Below the pieces are notes generated by a model. That model saw only the letters and a program-made list of their open reading frames with translations. It did no database searches and was not told the DNA's origin. Positions 35,206 through 44,710 of a stretch of 56,105 bases of DNA are shown here, one piece after another. The stretch comes from Brasilonema angustatum HA4187-MV1. Its GTDB lineage: Bacteria; Cyanobacteriota; Cyanobacteriia; Cyanobacteriales; Nostocaceae. Every line of letters begins with the position of its first letter. The first letter of the stretch is position 1. The stretch lies in contig JAHHGV010000052.1 of the NCBI GenBank assembly GCA_019359695.1, positions 1 through 56,105 on the forward strand, read 5' to 3'. The position numbers and the translations under genes are program-made.

Positions 35206-38200
35206 CTATTTTCTCTTTTTATTTACTGCTATCTCCTCGCTGAGTAATTTAGCTAGCTCCTCTTCAGAGAGTGTTTCTATATCCGTTAAAACTTTTGCAA
35301 TCTGCTTATTAGATTCTGGAGATTTCAGTCCTAAGTTCTTAGAGCTTTCGATTTCACTGTTGAACCGTTGCTGTGAATTTACTTGAGAAGTTTGTTTTGA
35401 TATGCTGAGTTTGCTAGCTATATAATGCGCTAAAGCTTCAGTTGTGGGAAAGTTCCAGGCAATTGTAGCTTCGAGTTCTAGAGCTTGTCCTAGCCAGTCT
35501 TCTAACTCCTGTGATAATTCCACCACCATTACTGAATCCATGCCATACTCAGCAAACGATTGACTAGAGTTCACTAATTTGACATCAATTTTTAATTTTT
35601 TGACCAGCCAATTTTCTATCCAGTTCTGAATCGTCTCGCCTGTATGGAGATAGATATGTTGAAACTCAGCAGAGCTAGCCTCTACAGCCTTGGGCATTTC
35701 AATCGGGGTAGAAATTTCTACCTGGTTGTTGGATTTTTGATCCCAACTGATTATAGAACGGTCTTGCCGTAGCAGCTCATCTAGTTCATGGTCTTCGCCT
35801 GCGAGGGTTTGTTCAATATTGCCGATCGCTTCTGTATAATCCAATATGATCTCACTAATGGCATCTGCACCTGATAGGATAGATTCAGCCGAGGTACCAC
35901 GCAGGGCTGTTTCGAGCTTTCGTTGAAAGTGAAGTTGTGTCCACTCAACAGCACGGCGTAGGGGTTCTGATTGCATTCGCTCAAATGCCTGTTGAGTTAC
36001 AGCCCACAGAACGGCAAAGGAGACGAGTTCGCCGATCAGCAGATATCCCCAGCGGGTTGCGGAGATTTGGTCTGGAAAGGGAGCCTGAGCTTGGGTGTAG
36101 CGATTGCGGATTTGTTCTACAGCTACTCTCAAGCGATCAGAAATTGTTGATGCTGCCAGTTCCTTACTGAGAAATTGGTGTATTCTTGCACTATTGTTGA
36201 CAACACAGGAGCCTACAAACATTTGTAGGGTTTCAGTAGGGCCTTCAAAAATGCGAATTACTCTAGCATCGCGGAGGAGCTGAGGTGCGATGTTCGTCTC
36301 TATATAACCGCGACCGCCTAGTAGTTGAACGAGACTATCAGCAGCCTTCCAGAAAAACTCTGGGCCAGTTGTCTTGCAAATTGCATAAACTTCTGGTGGA
36401 ACAAAATTCCCATCGTCAAGTAACTTGCTTACCTTGGCAACCAGGGTTTCCACAGATGTAATAGCCGCCGTGAGATCGCTCAATCGCATTAGCGTTACTG
36501 AGTTATCTAGCAAGCGACCCGTTGATATGCAACGGCGTTCAGCATAGCGAAGCATCAACTGGGCACAGCGCTTCATCCCGCCTACGCTCATAGCCGCCAG
36601 ACCTAATCGAGCATACATCATGGCATCCTGAGCAGCTTTCATTCCTTGCCCTGGATTGCCCAACAAATGGTCTGAATCAACGGCTACGCCGTCTAAATGT
36701 ACGGTATTCTGAACCATGCCCCGCATCCCCATCGTCAGGGCTTCGGTTCCAGAGCGCAAACCTCGCATTCCTTGGCGGACAACAAAACCACTGATTCCGC
36801 TAGATTTGCCGTTGGTATCGAGGTGTTGAACAAAAACATTAATCGCACCTGCCCATGCTGCTGAACCGCTCCAAATTTTGGTACCTTGTAAGAGCCAGCC
36901 ACCATTAGTATCTGGTATTGCTTTGGCTGAGATGGCTTGGGGATTTGACCCTGCTTCTGGTTCTGTAATTGCAAAAGCAGCCAGTTCACGACCTGTGGCT
37001 AAGATGGGAAGAAGTTCATCCCGAACTGGATTTGAGGCATAGTTCTGCATAGGACGAATCCCTAAAACGTTGTGAACAACCACAAAGGAAGCTAATGTTT
37101 GGTCGATCGCCCCAAGTTGTTCTATAACCCGCATAGTATCATAGTTGCTAAGACCGATACCCCCATATTCGAGTGGCACCTGCATACCCAAAAGACCATG
37201 ATTTCCAAAATCGAGCACAATATAGGGTGGGATGCACCGACGCTCATCAATGAGTTGGGAATTTATTCGTTCGTTGGCGTAATGGCGCAGCCATTCGATC
37301 AAATTGCTAGCACGTTCTTTACTAGAATATCCTGTCACTGTGATATTGGTACTCTGAATGCGAGAATCTGATTTTTGGCGAGTTTGAATTGGTTTTGCTA
37401 GAGATTCTGCTTTAGCTTGAGACTGATCTGAAGTTTGGCTGGTCGAATCGCCCCAAGAGGCTACCACCTTTAAGCTTTTTTCAAGAAATGCACTTTGGCA
37501 AGCAGAGCGTTGAATTTTACCACTAGAAGTTTTAGGAATGCTCCCAGTATCGAGCAGGACTATTGCAAAAATCTGCAACTCATGTTCTAGCGAGACAAAT
37601 TTACGGATAGCTCTCACTACCATCTCTACATCTAACTTCCGCCGCCAAGTGCGCTCTACCTCTTGAACAACCACCAATTGCTCTTTACCCTCAACCTCCA
37701 CTGTAAAAGCTGCCCCACAACTAGGTCGCAGTGCTGGGTGGCTCTGCGCCACTGTCCATTCAATATCTTGGGGATAATGGTTTTGACCCCGGATAATGAT
37801 TACATCTTTAAGTCGCCCTGTGATGAACAACTCGCCATCTTTCAAGAATCCTAAATCCCCCGTTCTCATAAACGGTCCTTCTTTGGTGTCTTTTAAATAA
37901 GCACCAAAAGTTTTCTTAGTTTCTTCTGGTCGCTGCCAATATCCTTGAGCAACGCTAGAGCCAGAAACCCAAATTTCCCCAATTTCTTTTGGGACACATT
38001 GGGTTAATAATTCGGGATGAACAATGACTACTTTGGTATCAATTCCAGGTTGTCCACATCCTACAAGAGTTTGTAGTTTCTCTTCAGTTTTACTCTCTAT
38101 TACCTGATTGTGTGCTAGTGCTTTTGCTTGAACTGGAAAGAAACTCGGTAGCTTTTGGTTTTGCACTCCAGCTACTACTAAGGTTGCTTCTGCTAAACCA

Positions 38201-39195
38201 TAGCCGGGACAAAACGTTGCTAAGTCAAAACCACAAGATTGAAAAGTTTGGGTAAATTGTTTGATGGTGTCTGATCTGACTGGTTCGGCACCATTTAAGG
38301 TCATGTGCCAGCTGCTTAAATCGAGGGTGGCGCGTTCTTCGGGTGTAGTCTTAAGCACGCAAAGTTCGTAGGCAAAATTAGGAGCGCCACTATGAGTAGC
38401 TTTGTAGCGCGAAATTGCCTGAAGCCATCGTATCGGTTTTTGAATAAAAGATACAGGAGCCATCATGTAACAGGGAAACCCTTGATACAGAGGTTGGAGA
38501 ACTCCATAAATCAGTCCCATGTCATGGAAGACAGGTAGCCACGTTACCATGACGCTTTGTAAGTTGTACTCCCATATCTGTTGCGTATACTTGGAATTTT
38601 GCAGCAGGTTGCCATGACTGACCATTACACCTTTGGGCGTTCCCGTAGAACCAGAAGTGTACTGGAGAAAAGCTAGAGTATTCCTATTTATTTGCACTTG
38701 TTGCCAGTTTGCAGCCTGATCAATAGCGATACTATCGGTAGCTAACAATGGCATATTGGCAAACTCTGGCTCTTGGGCAAATTGACTTTGGATTTGGGTG
38801 AGAGTAGAGCTAACACTCAGTGCTATTGTTATTTGAGCATCTGATGCGATCGCTCGCAGTCTCGATAGACTTTGATTGCGTTTAGGTGGATAAACTGGAA
38901 CCGCTACAACACCAGCATACAGACATCCGAAGAAGGCAGCAATGAAGTCTAGACCTGGTGGATATAGTAGCAGAACACGTTTACCAGCAGCTTTTAAAGA
39001 CTGAAGATGGGTGGCGATCGCCCGTGCTTGTAAATCTAGTTCTCGATAAGTCAAGCTGATTTCTTCAGTTTCTCCATCTTGCAGAAAAGTGTAAGCCCTT
39101 TGCTCTGGTTGAATTTGTGCTCTGTAACGTAGCAGATCTACTAAATTTGAAAATTTATCATCTAGAGGATTTTGGAAATTATCTAAACAAGTCAT
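35206..39195 (-). CDS. Fatty acyl-AMP ligase / acyl-CoA dehydrogenase / ACP fusion (starter loading)
   Basis: 1329 residues. Residues 1-570 form a fatty acyl-AMP ligase (LQYTSGSTGTPKGV at 177, PGYGLAEATLV at 330, RTGDLGFLKDGELFITGRLK at 444), which activates a free fatty acid as acyl-AMP. Residues 625-1150 form a flavin acyl-CoA dehydrogenase-like domain with AFAITEPEAGSNP (740), the WSGSAAWA region (775) and IFEGPTETLQM with Glu984 at the usual catalytic-base position. Residues 1185-1262 form an acyl carrier protein, Ser1221 in YGMDSVMVVEL. The acidic tail (LSEEELAKLLSEE) may dock with the PKS. I infer loading of a fatty acid onto the ACP, alpha,beta-desaturation by the dehydrogenase and transfer to the KS. 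First gene of the operon; no strong Shine-Dalgarno is visible. Confidence 0.93.
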   Translation of the reverse strand: MTCLDNFQNPLDDKFSNLVDLLRYRAQIQPEQRAYTFLQDGETEEISLTYRELDLQARAIATHLQSLKAAGKRVLLLYPPGLDFIAAFFGCLYAGVVAVPVYPPKRNQSLSRLRAIASDAQITIALSVSSTLTQIQSQFAQEPEFANMPLLATDSIAIDQAANWQQVQINRNTLAFLQYTSGSTGTPKGVMVSHGNLLQNSKYTQQIWEYNLQSVMVTWLPVFHDMGLIYGVLQPLYQGFPCYMMAPVSFIQKPIRWLQAISRYKATHSGAPNFAYELCVLKTTPEERATLDLSSWHMTLNGAEPVRSDTIKQFTQTFQSCGFDLATFCPGYGLAEATLVVAGVQNQKLPSFFPVQAKALAHNQVIESKTEEKLQTLVGCGQPGIDTKVVIVHPELLTQCVPKEIGEIWVSGSSVAQGYWQRPEETKKTFGAYLKDTKEGPFMRTGDLGFLKDGELFITGRLKDVIIIRGQNHYPQDIEWTVAQSHPALRPSCGAAFTVEVEGKEQLVVVQEVERTWRRKLDVEMVVRAIRKFVSLEHELQIFAIVLLDTGSIPKTSSGKIQRSACQSAFLEKSLKVVASWGDSTSQTSDQSQAKAESLAKPIQTRQKSDSRIQSTNITVTGYSSKERASNLIEWLRHYANERINSQLIDERRCIPPYIVLDFGNHGLLGMQVPLEYGGIGLSNYDTMRVIEQLGAIDQTLASFVVVHNVLGIRPMQNYASNPVRDELLPILATGRELAAFAITEPEAGSNPQAISAKAIPDTNGGWLLQGTKIWSGSAAWAGAINVFVQHLDTNGKSSGISGFVVRQGMRGLRSGTEALTMGMRGMVQNTVHLDGVAVDSDHLLGNPGQGMKAAQDAMMYARLGLAAMSVGGMKRCAQLMLRYAERRCISTGRLLDNSVTLMRLSDLTAAITSVETLVAKVSKLLDDGNFVPPEVYAICKTTGPEFFWKAADSLVQLLGGRGYIETNIAPQLLRDARVIRIFEGPTETLQMFVGSCVVNNSARIHQFLSKELAASTISDRLRVAVEQIRNRYTQAQAPFPDQISATRWGYLLIGELVSFAVLWAVTQQAFERMQSEPLRRAVEWTQLHFQRKLETALRGTSAESILSGADAISEIILDYTEAIGNIEQTLAGEDHELDELLRQDRSIISWDQKSNNQVEISTPIEMPKAVEASSAEFQHIYLHTGETIQNWIENWLVKKLKIDVKLVNSSQSFAEYGMDSVMVVELSQELEDWLGQALELEATIAWNFPTTEALAHYIASKLSISKQTSQVNSQQRFNSEIESSKNLGLKSPESNKQIAKVLTDIETLSEEELAKLLSEEIAVNKKRK

Positions 39196-39419
39196 AAACC
39201 AATTTTTTCTTTTTTAGACATTCGTCTTACAACAAAGCAATTGGATTTTTTACTTAGAAATCCATACGATTAAGACATTGCTTTACTTGGATAGACATCC
39301 AGCTTTCTCTAAAAAGCCATTGAAATTATTTCTGAACAATTTTAACTGTTTTTATGAGCTTAGCCTCTTACACATAAATACTGAGTTATGGGCTAAATTT
39401 ATTTAGTATTGCATCAGTT

Positions 39420-39476
39420 AATTCAGGGGTAGCATTATACGCTTTGCCTAAAAGCGTATAATGCTACCCCTGAATT
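39420..39476. repeat. Perfect 26-bp inverted repeat with 5-nt loop upstream of the biosynthetic operon
   Basis: The left arm (39420-39445) begins AATTCAGGGGTAGCATTATA and ends CGCTTT. The right arm (39451-39476) is its exact complement; the loop is GCCTA. It lies 224 bp upstream of the FAAL start. Lacking a U-run, it looks more like a repeat or regulatory structure than a terminator. The rest of 39196-39634 is AT-rich leader with no gene I can support. Confidence 0.75.
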
Positions 39477-39502
39477 TCGCGAAGCGTGTCCCGAAGGGAC
39501 AC
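39477..39502. repeat. Nostoc-type short dispersed repeat
   Basis: CGCGAAGCGTGTCCCGAAGG followed by GACACA contains the palindrome GTGTCCCGAAGGGACAC. It is a common small dispersed repeat of heterocystous cyanobacteria and directly abuts the 26-bp inverted repeat. Confidence 0.6.
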
Positions 39503-39634
39503 AAATTTTGAAGTTTGGCAAGTTTCTTATTAACAGGTGAGAGTCGGTAGCTCTTGTCTGTGCTTCTTCCTAAATGGAATCTGTCTTCAATCAATATACT
39601 CCTTTTTTCCTTGAAAATTAACATGGATTATGAC

Positions 39635-39883
39635 CTAACTCCAGTTTATTTGAAAAAATCTTTTTATACTTCGCTTACTAAGAATCTCATGTTTCTCATT
39701 AAAATGCAATACAACTAACAGCATATTATCGGTTGCCGTTATCATACTATAGTTGTGACTTTGCAAATACGTTTTCGCTGCAAATAAATTATATTTTGTA
39801 ACTATTCTTGATTTACTGTTTAAATCTTTTTTAATTCTTTGAAATATCTGCTTAATTCCTATGAAACACATTTTGAAACCCAT
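39635..39883 (-). CDS. Possible small protein, unrecognised
   Basis: An 82-residue frame rich in Lys, Ile and Phe, starting MGFKMCFIGIKQIFQRIKKD. I recognise no motif, see no clear Shine-Dalgarno, and the region is AT-rich, so it may be chance. It lies upstream of the biosynthetic operon on the same strand. A decayed regulator is possible but unsupported. Confidence 0.2.
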   Translation of the reverse strand: MGFKMCFIGIKQIFQRIKKDLNSKSRIVTKYNLFAAKTYLQSHNYSMITATDNMLLVVLHFNEKHEILSKRSIKRFFQINWS

Positions 39884-40068
39884 ATATAGCAGGGCTTTTA
39901 TATATTTCAGGAAAATAATGTTTTTCTTAAATATTTCACTTGCGGTACGCCGCTAGTTGGAGGCTCACATCTTGCACTTAGAAAATTTAATGTCAATTCC
40001 ATGACATTGAGCCAACGTCTGTACATAGTGACATTTAATCTGGAATTTCACCGAATTTTACAGTGAAA

Positions 40069-40461
40069 TTATTCATCGACAATTTCAACTGTCCTTGGTT
40101 CCTCATTTGGTACGGTGTAAGTATTGGTATCTGGGGTAAGTTGATTTTTCAGTTTGAGTTTTAGCTCGTCTGAAATGGGTAAATCATTAATTTCTTTGAG
40201 GAGAAATCTTACAGATTCCGTTTTGCTACGTTCTGCATAGACGGCCTTAAGAATGGCTTCAATTCCATATCCTGCTATAGTATCCCCCAAAACTGTTAAT
40301 AGACCAAGTAATCCTATACCTCCTACGATGCCAAACGGTCCTCCCGCTGCTGTGAGGGCAGCAGCAACAGCAGCAGAACTACCTCCTGCTGTGGCTGTTA
40401 GAATCACGAGAATTATGCCAGGAAGACCCAGACCGGCAAGTTTTTTAACGATTTCGTCCAT
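40069..40461 (-). CDS. Small glycine/alanine-rich membrane protein
   Basis: 130 residues from the ATG at 40461, chosen because GAGGT lies 6-8 nt upstream. An in-frame start 11 codons earlier lacks this. Residues 1-10 are a short helix (MDEIVKKLAG). Residues 12-75 form two or three very hydrophobic Gly/Ala-rich segments (LPGIILVILTATAGGSSAAV, then FGIVGGIGLLGLLTVLG), followed by a charged tail (RSKTESVRFLLKEINDLPIS). The glycine-zipper-like composition is that of small integral membrane or pore-forming proteins. I do not recognise the family. It lies between the lipopeptide operon and the IS nest, so no functional link can be claimed. Confidence 0.6.
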   Translation of the reverse strand: MDEIVKKLAGLGLPGIILVILTATAGGSSAAVAAALTAAGGPFGIVGGIGLLGLLTVLGDTIAGYGIEAILKAVYAERSKTESVRFLLKEINDLPISDELKLKLKNQLTPDTNTYTVPNEEPRTVEIVDE

Positions 40462-40827
40462 TGGAATTACCTCAAATTTTCGGTTTTGGTTCAAACATTA
40501 CTCAGGGTATAAAACTGGAGTCTTTGTAAACAAAGAAACCTATTTTAAATCTAGATTAAGGGAGAATAGGGTGACTCACGCTCAGATCAAGTTAAAATTT
40601 TAGAAAATTTTCTCTATTTATCCTAACCTGATAGTTGAGTCTTGAATCAAGATTGTGACTGATTTTCCCGAAAAAGCCTGAGATCGCCACCGTTCTTGGG
40701 GAGGCGAAATAGTTTTTGACTTTTTGATCGCCACTGCGCCCTTTAAAATTGTGATTGGTTGCATAAACTCCTGTTTTTTCGTAAGCGTTCAGGGCAGGGC
40801 TGTTTCATTCCACAAGGGAGAATAAGT

Positions 40828-40861
40828 ATTGGACTTTGGACAAAAAAGTCCAAAGTCCAAT
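40828..40861. terminator. 14-bp perfect hairpin, possible terminator
   Basis: ATTGGACTTTGGAC (40828-40841) pairs with 40848-40861 across AAAAAA. It lies just outside the left end of the IS1 element. There is no downstream U-run, so its role is uncertain. Confidence 0.4.
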
Positions 40862-40963
40862 GTGAACAGCCACGGGAGAGACCTGCACAATATGAACAAC
40901 AAAAGAAGTGGTAGTAATGCATAGTAATGATAAAAGAAAAAACTGTCGTTCAACACAGAATCT

Positions 40964-41634
40964 ATGCACTGCCCTCAATGCAACTCGAATAACATAGTCA
41001 AAAATGGACGTACTCACTACGGAAAACAACGGTTCAAATGCCAAAATTGTGGACGACAGTTTGTCGAGAGTCCAACAAGACAACCGATTGATAACTCAAC
41101 ACGTGAATTAATCGATAAACTCTTACTTGAACGGGTTTCATTAGCGGCGATCGCCCGTGTCACTGAAGTTTCACTACGTTGGCTTCAATACTACGTTAAC
41201 CAGAAATATTACCAGGTTCCCAAATCTGTTGAAGTGACTAAAAAAAAACCAGGTCGGCTGATAATCCAGATGGATGAGATGTGGTCATATGTAGGGTCGA
41301 AAGCTAATAAACAATGGATTTGGCTTGCAATCGACGCGACAACCAGAGAAATTGTTGGGGTACATATTGGCGATCGCTCTAGCCAATCAGCAAAACAATT
41401 ATGGCAATCGCTACCACCTATCTATCGACAATGTGCAATGTGTTACACAGACTTTTGGGAAGCTTATGAACAGGTTTTACCCAGTAAACGACACCAATCA
41501 GTAGGCAAAGAAAGTGGTAAAACGAGCTACATTGAAAGATTCAACAACACCTTGCGACAACGAGTTGGACGACTAGTTCGTAAAACATTATCGTTCTCCA
41601 AAATGCTGGACAATCATATTGGTGCTATCTGGTA
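40964..41634 (+). pseudogene. IS1 transposase, 5' part, interrupted by IS66
   Basis: MHCPQCNSNNIVKNG with a second CQNC pair forms the zinc ribbon. A helix-turn-helix follows (SLAAIARVTEVSLRWLQ), then the DDE nuclease (IQMDEMWSYVG, CYTDFWEAY, SYIERFNNTLRQRV). The frame hits a stop within the IS66 end at 41633-41635, right after NHIGAIW. The natural continuation (YFIHHYNASLQ) is found at 44649-44685 after the IS66 element. The gene is therefore split 223 residues in and lacks only its last ~20 residues. Confidence 0.88.
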
Positions 41635-41964
41635 GTAACCGTTCAGGGGGCGATCGCGAACTAAAACACAATGTATTTCAATGAGCGTAGGAGTTATGGA
41701 GGTTAATTCCGGAGACTCTCCTAAATTGAATAGAAGTAAATAACCGGATATGAGAAATGTGGATTAAGCAGCATTTGTTACTTGCTTAGAAGCAAGAGGA
41801 ACTTTAGGGAGCAAAGAAGGAGAAGCTTTGCCAACACGCGCAGCACTCACTGCTGATGTGATAAAATCCAAGACATTTCGACGCTGGGACTTGAGAGTAG
41901 TCACAACGGTCAACATCCTTTGTACAAAAGTACTGCCAGCCTGGGTTTGAGAACCAAAACTGGT

Positions 41965-42070
41965 GACGCATTGTCCCCTAAATTTTTGCCAGCCTTATAA
42001 CTACGAGTACCCGACTACGCCGACAGATCAACAAACAAAGGCTGGCAAAAATTTTACGTGTAAGACCCTC
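41965..42070 (+). repeat. Hairpin repeat family, copy B (inside IS66 tnpC)
   Basis: Left end GACGCATTGTCCCCTAAA, right end TTTTACGTGTAAGACCCTC. The arms AATTTTTGCCAGCCT (41981-41995) and their complement (42039-42053) are perfect. The 43-nt loop reads in the opposite orientation to that of copies A and C. Removing it restores TnpC (RRT|SFGSQ), with a 2-3 bp target duplication (GTG). Confidence 0.9.
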
Positions 42071-42841
42071 GTGCGTCGCCAGATCACCGCAGGACGAATT
42101 GCTCTTTCAGCAGCATTATTTGTCGGTTCAACGCCATCAACCGTCACAAATAACCATAAAGCAGGTTCAACTTTCAGTATTTGGCGGCAAGTGCGAACAG
42201 TTTTAGCTAGTGGTGTTTTTTCTTTAGAACCAATCTCACAATCGGCAGCCTCTTGTAGAGAGGACTTGAGGGAGTTACGAATCTCTGATACTAAAAGTTG
42301 AAACTCAAAACGTGTCAAGGTTCCATCTCGAACCCGATGCCATAACTCAAATAATTTCTCCTGTTGTTTTACTAGAGCATTACCGATCTCGTTTGAAACT
42401 CCAGGACGCTCAGAGATTTTGATAAATTCTCGTCTCAGATGCGCCCAACACAATTGTCGCTGTTCTAAACTTACCCAGTTGTATGCCGCATATCGGTCTG
42501 AATTTAAAATACCGCTAAAGTTTTCACCCAGGAGATTACGGGCAGTATCGGAACAACGGGAAAGGGCAATCTGAAAATAAGTCACTAAGGGGAGCCACTG
42601 CGTTGGGCGGCTTTGCCGACTTGAAGCATGTGGCGTTGTAACCGCTACCCAGAGCCAACCTTGATTTTTTTTGTTATTGCATCCATCAACATTCCCCTGA
42701 GCAAAGCTTGTTTCATCTGCCCCAATTACTTCGGAGTTTTGGACGTATATTTTTGCTTGGTCAACTGCACTTTTGACTGCATGGCTGGCTTCAAGTCTCA
42801 GGTTGTTGACTGTACCCAAAGACATGGAAATTCCGAATATA

Positions 42842-43962
42842 TACTTTGCCAGGGTATAGATTTTACTTTTTTCCAGAGCTAAAAATAGAGGAGAACTCTT
42901 ACTCTGGTGACCAACTTGATCAAACTCACGTTCACTGCCGACGAGATTAAACAACTGCATTACGAACGCTTTCATCATCCCCACCCACGTGTGCAACAAA
43001 AAATGGAAGCGTTGTACCTCAAAAGCCAGGGTTATCCTCATTGGGAAATTGCCCAATTGATTCGAGTTACTAAACCGACCTTGTTGAGTTACTTTCAGGA
43101 CTACCAAGCAGGAGGAATTGCCAAGCTCAAAGAGATCACCTTCTACCGACCACAGAGTGAACTAAAGCAGCATCAGGAAAGTTTGTCAGCTTACTTTCGA
43201 GAACATCCTCCCAAAACTTTGGCTCAAGCGGCTGCCAAGATTGAAGAGCGAACGGGGATTGTTCGCAGTCGAGAGCAAGTGCGTCAGTTTCTCAAGTCGA
43301 TGGGGATGAGTTGTTGCCGAGTGGGGGTACTCCCTGCCAAAGCAGATCCACAGGAGCAAGAGGAATTCGTTAAAAAAAACTAGAACCTCGGTTGGAAGAG
43401 GCGAAAGCAGGCAAACGAGCAGTGTTCTTTGTCGATGCGGCTCACTTTGTCTTGGGTGCATACCTTGGGTTTTTGTGGTGCTTTGAGCGATTATTCATCA
43501 AATCTGGTTCAGGACGGCAACGCTTCAATGTTCTAGGTGCCCTCAATGCCGTAACGCGTGAGTTAATTCTAGTCACAAATGAAACTTACATCAATGCTCA
43601 AAGTGTCTGCGAACTACTGAATAAGCTAGCTGCTTTAGGGTTGAGTATCCCAATTACCCTGGTGTTGGATAATGCTCGATATCAGAAGTGTGCGCTGGTG
43701 ATGGAGTTGGCTCAATCGTTGAACATCGAACTGCTTTATCTGACTGCTTATTCTCCCAACTTAAACTTGATTGAACGCTTATGGAAATTCGTTAAAAAGC
43801 AGTGCTTATACTCGATTTACTATCCTGATTTTAGTGCATTCAAGGCGGCAATCACTTCCTGTCTTAATCAGTGTCACACAACTTACAAACAAGAGTTGGA
43901 CTCATTGCTAACCTTGCGTTTTCAATCCTTCAATAAAGTAAAAACTATCCCCTGACAAAGTA
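42842..43962 (+). mobile_element. IS630-family element inside IS66 tnpC
   Basis: About 1.12 kb with inverted ends TACTTTGCCAGGGTATAG (from 42842) and TACTTTGTCAGGGGATAG (complement, ending 43962), flanked by a duplicated TA, the standard IS630/Tc1 target. Excision with one TA retained restores the TnpC frame. Confidence 0.9.
42907..43955 (+). CDS. IS630 transposase made from two overlapping frames
   Basis: The first frame (42907-43383, 158 residues) has a helix-turn-helix N-terminus (YLKSQGYPHWEIAQLIRVTK) and a second winged segment (LAQAAAKIEERTGIVRSREQ). The second frame, open from 43374 to 43955, has the DDE core: FFVDAAHFVLGA, ITLVLDNARYQK and YLTAYSPNLNLIERLWKFVK. The frames join at 43374-43380, A AAA AAC, a canonical -1 slippery heptamer just before the TAG that ends the first frame. 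A -1 shift would give one ~350-residue transposase, a normal IS630 size. This arrangement is known for some IS630 members. The element looks intact and possibly active. Confidence 0.85.
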
Positions 43963-44710
43963 TATCTTGCATGGCACTCTGCACCATCCGAGTACTGTGG
44001 CGGTACAGTCCGCTCAACACGGTTACAAGAGCCACAACTCTCACACCATAACCACTTGGATATACGTCTACGGGTAATGTTGCACGGGTTAAAGTCCCGC
44101 ATTCAGAGCACATTAGTTGGTGCAGGCGATGTTCTACGATTATTGGACTGATGGGAGGAATTTCTACTATCTGGTGACGGTAAGGGTTGGTATCTTCTCC
44201 CTTTAATTTTTCTGCACAACCGCTACAGGTTTGTGGGTGGTGGTCTAAAACGCTTTCACACTCGGATAACTCATACAGCTCGCGACTATGACCCTTGTGT
44301 CCTGGTTGCCCTCCTCGCTTTTTACCACTCTTGTTTTTTTCTTGGTGTTTTTCAGCATGAAGTGGATCTGAGGACGGCGCAGATGACGAGTTTTTTGATG
44401 TGCGATTGATTTTTTCTAACAGTTCTTGGTGTTTGACCTCTTGTTCAGCCAGCTTTTCTTCTGATTTTTTGATGTGCTGCCCCATTTTCTCGACCAATTC
44501 CTTGACATTGGCTGGAGTCTTTTCCCAATCAGAGTCGGAAATTTCAATTCCGTAGGCGAGGCAGTTTTCATCCATGCAATTTAATCTACCACCTCAGTAA
44601 CCCATTTTTCACGCTCTGCGTTTCAAATCCTGTGAACGGTTACATCTGGTATTTTATTCATCACTATAATGCTAGTCTACAAAATGAAATCATTACTATG
44701 CATTACTACC

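Larger units (their letters stand above)
41764..44575 (-). pseudogene. tnpC: IS66 transposase TnpC in three pieces
   Basis: The N-terminal piece (44575 to about 43965) carries a coiled coil, the linker KKRGGQPGHKGHSRELYEL and the CSGC...CSEC zinc finger. The middle piece (about 42838 to 42072) has GADETSFAQG, LNSDRYAAYNWV, CWAHLRREF and NNAAERAIRPAVIWRRT of the DDE domain. The C-terminal piece (41964 to 41764) reads SFGSQTQAGSTFVQRMLTVV on to VTNAA and a stop. Joined, these give about 527 residues, the usual TnpC size. The first gap is the IS630 element (MQDI|FGISMSL is restored when one TA is kept), the second is the hairpin repeat. The gene is inactive, but the rest of its sequence is barely decayed, so the insertions look recent. 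Confidence 0.9.
41635..44643 (-). mobile_element. IS66-family element (tnpC only), inserted in IS1
   Basis: The terminal inverted repeats GTAACCGTTCA (41635) and TGAACGGTTAC (ending 44643) are bordered by the 8-bp duplication ATCTGGTA at 41627-41634 and 44644-44651. Both the TIR type and the 8-bp duplication are standard for IS66. The 3009 bp include an IS630 element and a hairpin repeat; without them about 1.78 kb remain, enough for one tnpC gene. No tnpA or tnpB is seen. Confidence 0.93.
40910..44710 (+). mobile_element. IS1-family element (about 784 bp) interrupted by an IS66 element
   Basis: The termini GGTAGTAATGCATAGTAATGA (40910-40930) and its exact complement (44690-44710) are 21-bp inverted repeats. 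Subtracting the 3017 bp of inserted IS66 plus one target copy leaves about 784 bp, a normal IS1 size. I could not find an 8-9 bp target duplication outside the ends (flanks AAAGAAGT and CATGAGAT), so one flank may have been rearranged. Confidence 0.88.
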
